This document shows positions 58,271-64,000 of a stretch of DNA of 64,000 bases, piece after piece. The position numbers and the translations under genes are program-made. Each line of letters opens with the position of its first letter. Positions within the stretch are counted from its first letter, which is position 1. The notes under the pieces were generated by a model that was not told the DNA's origin, ran no database searches, and saw only the letters and a program-made list of their open reading frames with translations. This DNA is from Alisma plantago-aquatica (taxonomy: Eukaryota; Streptophyta; Magnoliopsida; Alismatales; Alismataceae): NCBI GenBank assembly GCA_963693085.1, contig OY856410.1:561771906-561835905 (forward strand), read 5' to 3'.

Positions 58271-60048
58271 AGATACTGGGTGTACCAGCCCCATGGGGCC
58301 GTTGGTTCTAGAAGACCATCATGTATATGAAGCAAGCTTACTGAAAGTCTTAGCAAAAAAGCTGACAGAGGATGAACTAGTCGACGTAGAAACAATCATG
58401 TGGGCAGTGTGGATGCAAGATTTTCTGGAAGGACCAAGCTATTCCTTTTCTAATCAATCAACACGTGTCACTGCCCCGCCTAATTGTAGGGTGTGGATTG
58501 TAATCACTTAACAGGTGGCTAAATCCAAAACAAGGTGTAGCCTATACCTTCTTTAATAAGGAACAACAAATCCTTGGGGGTCAAAATGAGGTTGAATTTG
58601 GAAGACGTAAACCAAATATTTTAACAGATATCATGAGATTGAGATGCTTGGTCGAGGACTACCGTATATATCAGCTGAAGATGACTGGAACACTGTGAGT
58701 AGTCGAGGGATAAATGATAATAGATGGACGTTAGTAGAAAATGAGGATGTGGGGCATGTGAAGATCAAGTGTGATGCTAGTAGATAGGGGAGAAGCTAGT
58801 GAGGGGCAAGAGGGGGCCATGGCCCCCAAATATTTTGAAAGTTATGCATAAATGTTATATATACATATATGTATTTATAATTTATTATAAAGATAGTCTG
58901 CATCATATTCAAATTAAATTTCTGTATATAGTTGAGTGGTTTGTAGTGATACTCCTTGGTTGGTGGTCCCTAATTTTGCTCTCAATCTCGACAATTTGTT
59001 TTTCATGTTTACTTGACCGGATACAATATATTGTTTAAAATATTGTAAATAATATATTAGAATCTCAAAAAATAAAATAAGTATTTTATATTTCACAATA
59101 AGTTCTAGGCGACCCTATAGCTAACAATAAATACAACTTTAATATATATATATATATATATATATGATTTTAATTAAAATATAAGGATTTTTTGCGTGCT
59201 AGTCAGTTTAAACGTCAATAATTAAACTCCACAATCAATAATATGTTATGTTATTGTAGAGAACAATAGAAAACTTTATTATCTTTTTATTTTGTATTCA
59301 ATTTTATAGAACTTTGGACAACTCACTATAAAAAATTATGTAGGTTGAAATTCTTTTATGTATGTAACTATTTCTATAGATTTTTTTATGATTACTATTT
59401 TGATATGCTATGTTTTAATTTGAATACATATTCCAAAATATCAGTAATTTTTTATGTATTAACAATATATACTTTTTCTATAATTAGAACAATACCAACT
59501 ACTAATACATGTTTTATAATGTAATATAATTGTTTATATATTATGTCAAAACTAACTAGATGAAAAGATGTGTGCCTACATTAGCTTAAATCTAACGTCC
59601 ATTGTTACCTACTTACTTCAACTTCAACATTGACACCAATATGTCAATTTATATAATTTAGATATTTGAAGCAATACAAATCAAATATAAACCTAAAATA
59701 AACTAAATAATTTAGAAAATAATGTAAAACTAAAGTAAATACTGGATTCCTTATAGCATTGTTAGTGTTACTCTTTATAGTCTTCTAATTAGTAGCAAAC
59801 CATTGAACATTTAAATTATTAAAATGTCATATTTTTACCCAATATTTAATATTTTGTCACATGCTTGTTTTAGTTAATAAGTTGATAAACCTATACATTA
59901 AAATTGAGTGCCTTCTTATTCAAGTAAATATCAATTGATCAACACGTTCATATATATATACATATATATATATATATACATATATATATACATATATATA
60001 TACATATACATACATATATATATATATAATTTGGTTTTTCTCTCTCTC
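58271..60048. other. Intergenic, AT-rich, with microsatellites
   Basis: GGGGCAAGAGGGGGCCATGG near 58801 resembles the end of a hAT-type element, but a partner end was not found. (TA)n tracts lie at 59143-59164 and 59950-60028. No gene recognised. Confidence 0.45.
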
Positions 60049-63000
60049 TATAACATCCCTGACCTAGGTTATGAACTAACCCTAGGTGTTTTGCTTAATT
60101 ATGTAATTAGATACTTGTGATTATCTGTTGGCATGTAATTAAGTTCCTGAGGAACATACATTTCCATTTCTGTCCTTTTTAAACAATGTTGTAGTATTGT
60201 TTTGTAATGCAGGGACCTATGTGCAAATTACCCAATTATAGGGGTTAACTTGCAAATTGCACATGTCAAGATGTTCCTTTACTGTTAGGACATCATAAGA
60301 GTGAATATGATGAAGTTTGATGGATTCTCCAAGCTTGGGCATCAAGATGCAGCTTGTGGAGCAATCCTTGTGCTCTAAACCCTAGTTTTGGAGTAAAGTG
60401 CAATTTACCCAAAATGTGTGGTGCAACTTGTAAAATATACCTTTTATAATATCTTTTATGACTCTTGACATCATTTAGAACTAATAATGATGAAGAGGGC
60501 GCCTAATTTGAATAATCATATAATAAGGAACACCTTTGTAATTAAATCACCAAGTTGTAAGTATAATAGCCTTTTACATGTGCACCTTAGTAATAAGTTG
60601 ACCCTCTTTGCCTTTAGTCCTTGGTTTTAGAAAGAGTTTTATCTTAGAAATGAGGAGGATGGACGTGCAAAGAAGAAAGGAAGAGGGACCTAGATGAGAA
60701 TAAGAGAAATAGTTATCATTATCATGGAAATACCCCCTAAGGTATATAGTCATCTATCCTTAACAACTAAACGATTGTTTCTTCACTTCTATCACTTATC
60801 CCTCTTGCTAAACCTACTAAGGCAGAGCTCTGGAGCTGAGGGAGACGACCAACCTGTTCTAAGGTAAGAAGATACCATCTTCTTGCTCGGATTCATGGAG
60901 GATTTCTTTGTGTAAGGTTGGTTTATGGTTCTTCTTCCTTAGGTTTCTTGTTCTAGCCGACTTTCCCCAACCTTTTCTTGGAGAATCGACCCTAGCCAAC
61001 CTGTGTAGCTCATAACACCATTAAAGGCTAGAAGCTTGGAAGCTTGGAGCTCTAGGAACAATGTTTAAGGCGGGTTTTATAACTCTAAACCTTTTGCTTT
61101 CTAATACATATCCTTGTTCTTGCAATTAGTAGTTAGTTTTTCTTCTTCCCCACTCTTCCTTGCACTTTTGCAAGCAAAACCACGAAGTAACCGACCTGTT
61201 CCAAGGTTGAAGATGATGGGTGTGATTTCCAAGGTAACTTTACCAAACGACCTTGGACCATTTGGTCTAAACAGTTTGCAAACCGTTTGAAATCAAACGA
61301 TCTCAAGACCGTTTGATTTCATGCGGTCTTGCAAGACCGTTTAGAATCAAACGATCTCAAGACCGTTTGGAAAGTTTGACCAAGTGAAGACCATTTATAG
61401 GTATGATGTACACATGTTGAATTAATCATCTACAAAGAATCATAATCTAATTGCAAACAAATCACAAGTTGAAGGCACTTCAACCCTCTAAACCCTAATC
61501 AGGTTCAATTGATGATTTCAAGGATCAATTTTGTTGAACTTTGGGTTGAGTGTCCCAAACGGTTTCAAGACCGTTTGAGGGTTCACTCAAACGGTCTCAA
61601 GACCGTTTGGTGACCACCCAAGACCGTTTGGAGGTCTAGGGTTAAGGAAATTTGATCAATTGGAGGTCCAATCACAATAGGTTGATGAATTGATTAAAAG
61701 TGCTGATTTTAGACTTAATTAGGGTTCAACCCTTGATAAATCGACTTAGATTTTGATGTGACTTTGGGCAAACGGTCTTAAGACCGTTTGGAGGGTGTCT
61801 AAACGGTCTCAAGACCGTTTGGACCAAGTTGGGTCCCAATTGAGTGATAATTGATGGGTTCAACTTCAATTAGACTCATGTTGATCAATGTTGATGGTTA
61901 ACCGATTGCAAACCCTAATTGAACTGGTTTCAACCCTAATTGGCTATCAATTGAGGGTTAATTGAGTGTCGAATTGGTTAAGGATAACCCTAATTAGCTC
62001 AATTGATAAGTGGTTAACAAGGATGTGGCCAATTGAGGGGTTCAACATGAAAAACCCTAATCGATTACAAGTGTTGATGCACCTTTGAGGTCCATGCGGT
62101 TTTGAGCCATTTGGACCAAACGGTCTCAAGAACATTTGAATCCAAACGGTCTCAAGACCGTTTGAGACCAAACGGTCTCAAGACCATTTAGGGGCAAACG
62201 GTCTCAAGACCGTTTGGAACCAAACGGTTTCAAGGTTGTTTAGATTCAAACGGTTTCAAGGTGATTTTGTTCAAACGGTTTCAAAGTCAACTCTTCCCAA
62301 ATGGTCAATGCACTCAAATGGTCTCAAGACTGTTTAAGGGCAAACGATCTTGAGTGTCATGCAGTCTTGAAGTCAACTATAACCAAACGGTCAACGCTTC
62401 CAAACGGTTTCAAAACCATTTGGAGGTTAAGGTGTGAAACTGTTTGGGGACTTTTAGGGTTTTGATTGCTTAGTAATTTGAAGGCTTAATTGGTGCAATG
62501 GTTGTCTAATCCAAACCCTAATGATACCTAAAGACATTAAGGGGTTAAGTGATTAATAGATTGACCCATGATTGTGATCAATGGTGTACTTTACCAATGT
62601 GCCCTTGAAGGGTTCAAGTAGACAACACCCCTTAATCAAGCAAACCCTAATGACATGATAGTGGTGACTTAACTCATGTTAATCAATGATGACTTGACCT
62701 AACCTAATCTAGAGTGATGTAATCACCGTCTATTAGTAAGAGGAGAGAGAAGGTTCCATTTATGGTTGAAACTCAAGTAAAATACCTTCAATGTATATGA
62801 ATGTGCATGATTAGGGTATGATCCACTTATGTGAGATCATGGAAACCCTAATTATGATAATTGATGAATCTTAATCTAATTTGAAGGCATCAATGATGAT
62901 AATTTCATACATGATGATTCTATGAGCTCAATTCACTATGAAGTGAATAGTAAACCCTAATTCTAGGGTAATAACATGTTAAATGAATAGTAAACCCTAA

Positions 63001-64000
63001 TTGAAGGCGATCTGATGACATGTACAATAAACCTTAATTCCAGGTTGTGCTTTTAAGCATGAATCTTCATGATTAAAGTATGAAATGAGGAATCATTATT
63101 CCTAATCATAATGAAAGGGATTGGATAACCCTAATTGTCATCAATAAGGATTAACCATGCAGGTTCTTATAAGAGAATAATCATATCCAAGTAAGGATTA
63201 TGATATCATATTCATTAAAAGCTGTTGTTAGCTTTATGAATAGTGATATGCTATGTTGCCTAAGTTTAAGTGGCATAATATGAGATGATAGGCTATAAGA
63301 GCCATGAGTATCATAAAGGTCATCCTAATTAGATGACTTGTGATGAGATGATTAAGAAATGATAACTGATGTGAGTTAGACTTGATACATTTAGTATTCT
63401 ACTTTGATAGCTGCTGTTTTAATGATTAATGTTTGAGAACATGTATGATATTAAAAGAATACTGAAATGTACCTAACTAATCAAGTATAATCATACCATG
63501 TAGAGCCCTGATCATAGATCCATCATTGTCAGAAGCTATATGATGGTGAAACAGGTTTTCCTAAGGGAACTCCTGGATCACATACTTTTGAGTATGTGGG
63601 GGTATATGGATGTGAATATCCTTACATCCTAGTGTAGGAATTGATGTAGATGTATCTTAATCTATCAATCCTTCACTATGTGTTTATGCCGGGGTGATGT
63701 AACATTATTCTCCCGAGGAAATCTTTAAGTACCGCATCGATGAGAGATAAACAAGAGATCTTTCGATGGTGAAGAGAGTACAGAATGCCACTGTGACTCT
63801 AATAGCGAAGTGCCAGAATACCCTGGTAAGCTATAGTAGCAGAGACACTAGATGTCCTGCATGTTGTTCCTCACTCTGACTGAGGAATATGAGGTCATAA
63901 GAATCCGACTCTTTTGATGACCTAGGTATGATACCGATGCGACTTAACAGTGATCGGTTGGAGTATGAGCGGTATACCTCATCTCCGCAGGGCATAATAA
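60049..64000 (+). mobile_element. Family B long LTR, second copy, runs off the right edge
   Basis: It starts TATAACATCCCTGACC (TG mutated to TA) and is the reverse complement of 21805 down to about 8925, without the two insertions found in copy 1. The palindrome array lies at 61240-62430 and AAACCCTAA motifs are frequent at 61480-63135. No coding region was found. A further 0.8 kb or so should lie outside the window if it is full length. Confidence 0.8.
61240..62430. repeat. Palindrome array CAAACGGTC...GACCGTTTG in LTR B (copy 2)
   Basis: About twenty inverted repeats, such as AAACGGTCTCAAGACCGTTT at about 61580, 61797, 62143 and 62193. The 62115-62220 block has four in a row about 22-26 bp apart. 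Many are perfect 20-bp palindromes around the spacer TCAA or TTAA. Confidence 0.9.

Noticed and set aside
59908..60120. Open frame of repeated Tyr-Ile
   Set aside because: Translation of an AT microsatellite running into the start of LTR B.
61240..62430. CRISPR-like regularly spaced repeats
   Set aside because: The units are palindromes with irregular spacing in a plant LTR, and there are no cas genes.

Overview
The window is nuclear DNA of a flowering plant: AT-rich, dominated by LTR retrotransposons, LINEs and MITEs, with one recognisable host gene. Nothing bacterial or organellar is visible, and I cannot name the species.

Positions 1-24104 are a nest of LTR retrotransposons. The outer element is an Athila-like Ty3/gypsy retrotransposon on the minus strand. 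Only the last 71 bp of its 3' LTR are in view. Its broken pol and gag run from 1992 to 7571, its primer site is at 7822-7839, and its 5' LTR is split into 7845-8141 and 21806-24099. A second, very long LTR (family 'B', 8142-21805, minus strand) sits inside that 5' LTR. Family B has itself received a 2.66-kb solo LTR (10055-12716, target duplication TATCA) and a young Copia element that codes only for gag (15659-21342, target duplication CAAAT, nearly identical LTRs). A second copy of B lies in the opposite orientation at 60049 and runs off the right edge.

The host gene is an F-box/LRR gene of the SKIP19-like type. Exon 1 (26982-27652) encodes an Arg/Gly-rich N-terminus and an F-box. Exon 2 (55372-55969) encodes the leucine-rich repeats and an acidic tail. 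The reading frame joins exactly across an intron of about 27.7 kb (27653-55371), giving a 422-residue protein.

The giant intron is full of repeats. The 5' UTR, exon 1 start and first part of the intron were tandemly duplicated (unit 1 26948-33486, unit 2 33487-about 39075), and the copied exon was then mostly lost. Comparing the two units shows several later insertions against their empty sites: RTE LINE fragments, a MITE with microsatellite-like ends, hAT-like elements and a Tourist-like MITE. Further right in the intron are a minus-strand RTE LINE carrying a short internally deleted Copia element (target duplication CTGTT), more hAT-like elements, and a Ty3/gypsy remnant lacking most of pol (50009-53702, target duplication CATAG).

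Downstream of the gene are a 181-bp tandem duplication overlapping its 3' end, an L1-type LINE remnant that appears to hold a SINE, AT microsatellites and the second B LTR. The most unusual structure is a set of dense short inverted repeats built on CGGTC...GACCG in LTRs of two unrelated families, with a related GGTCG motif in a third.
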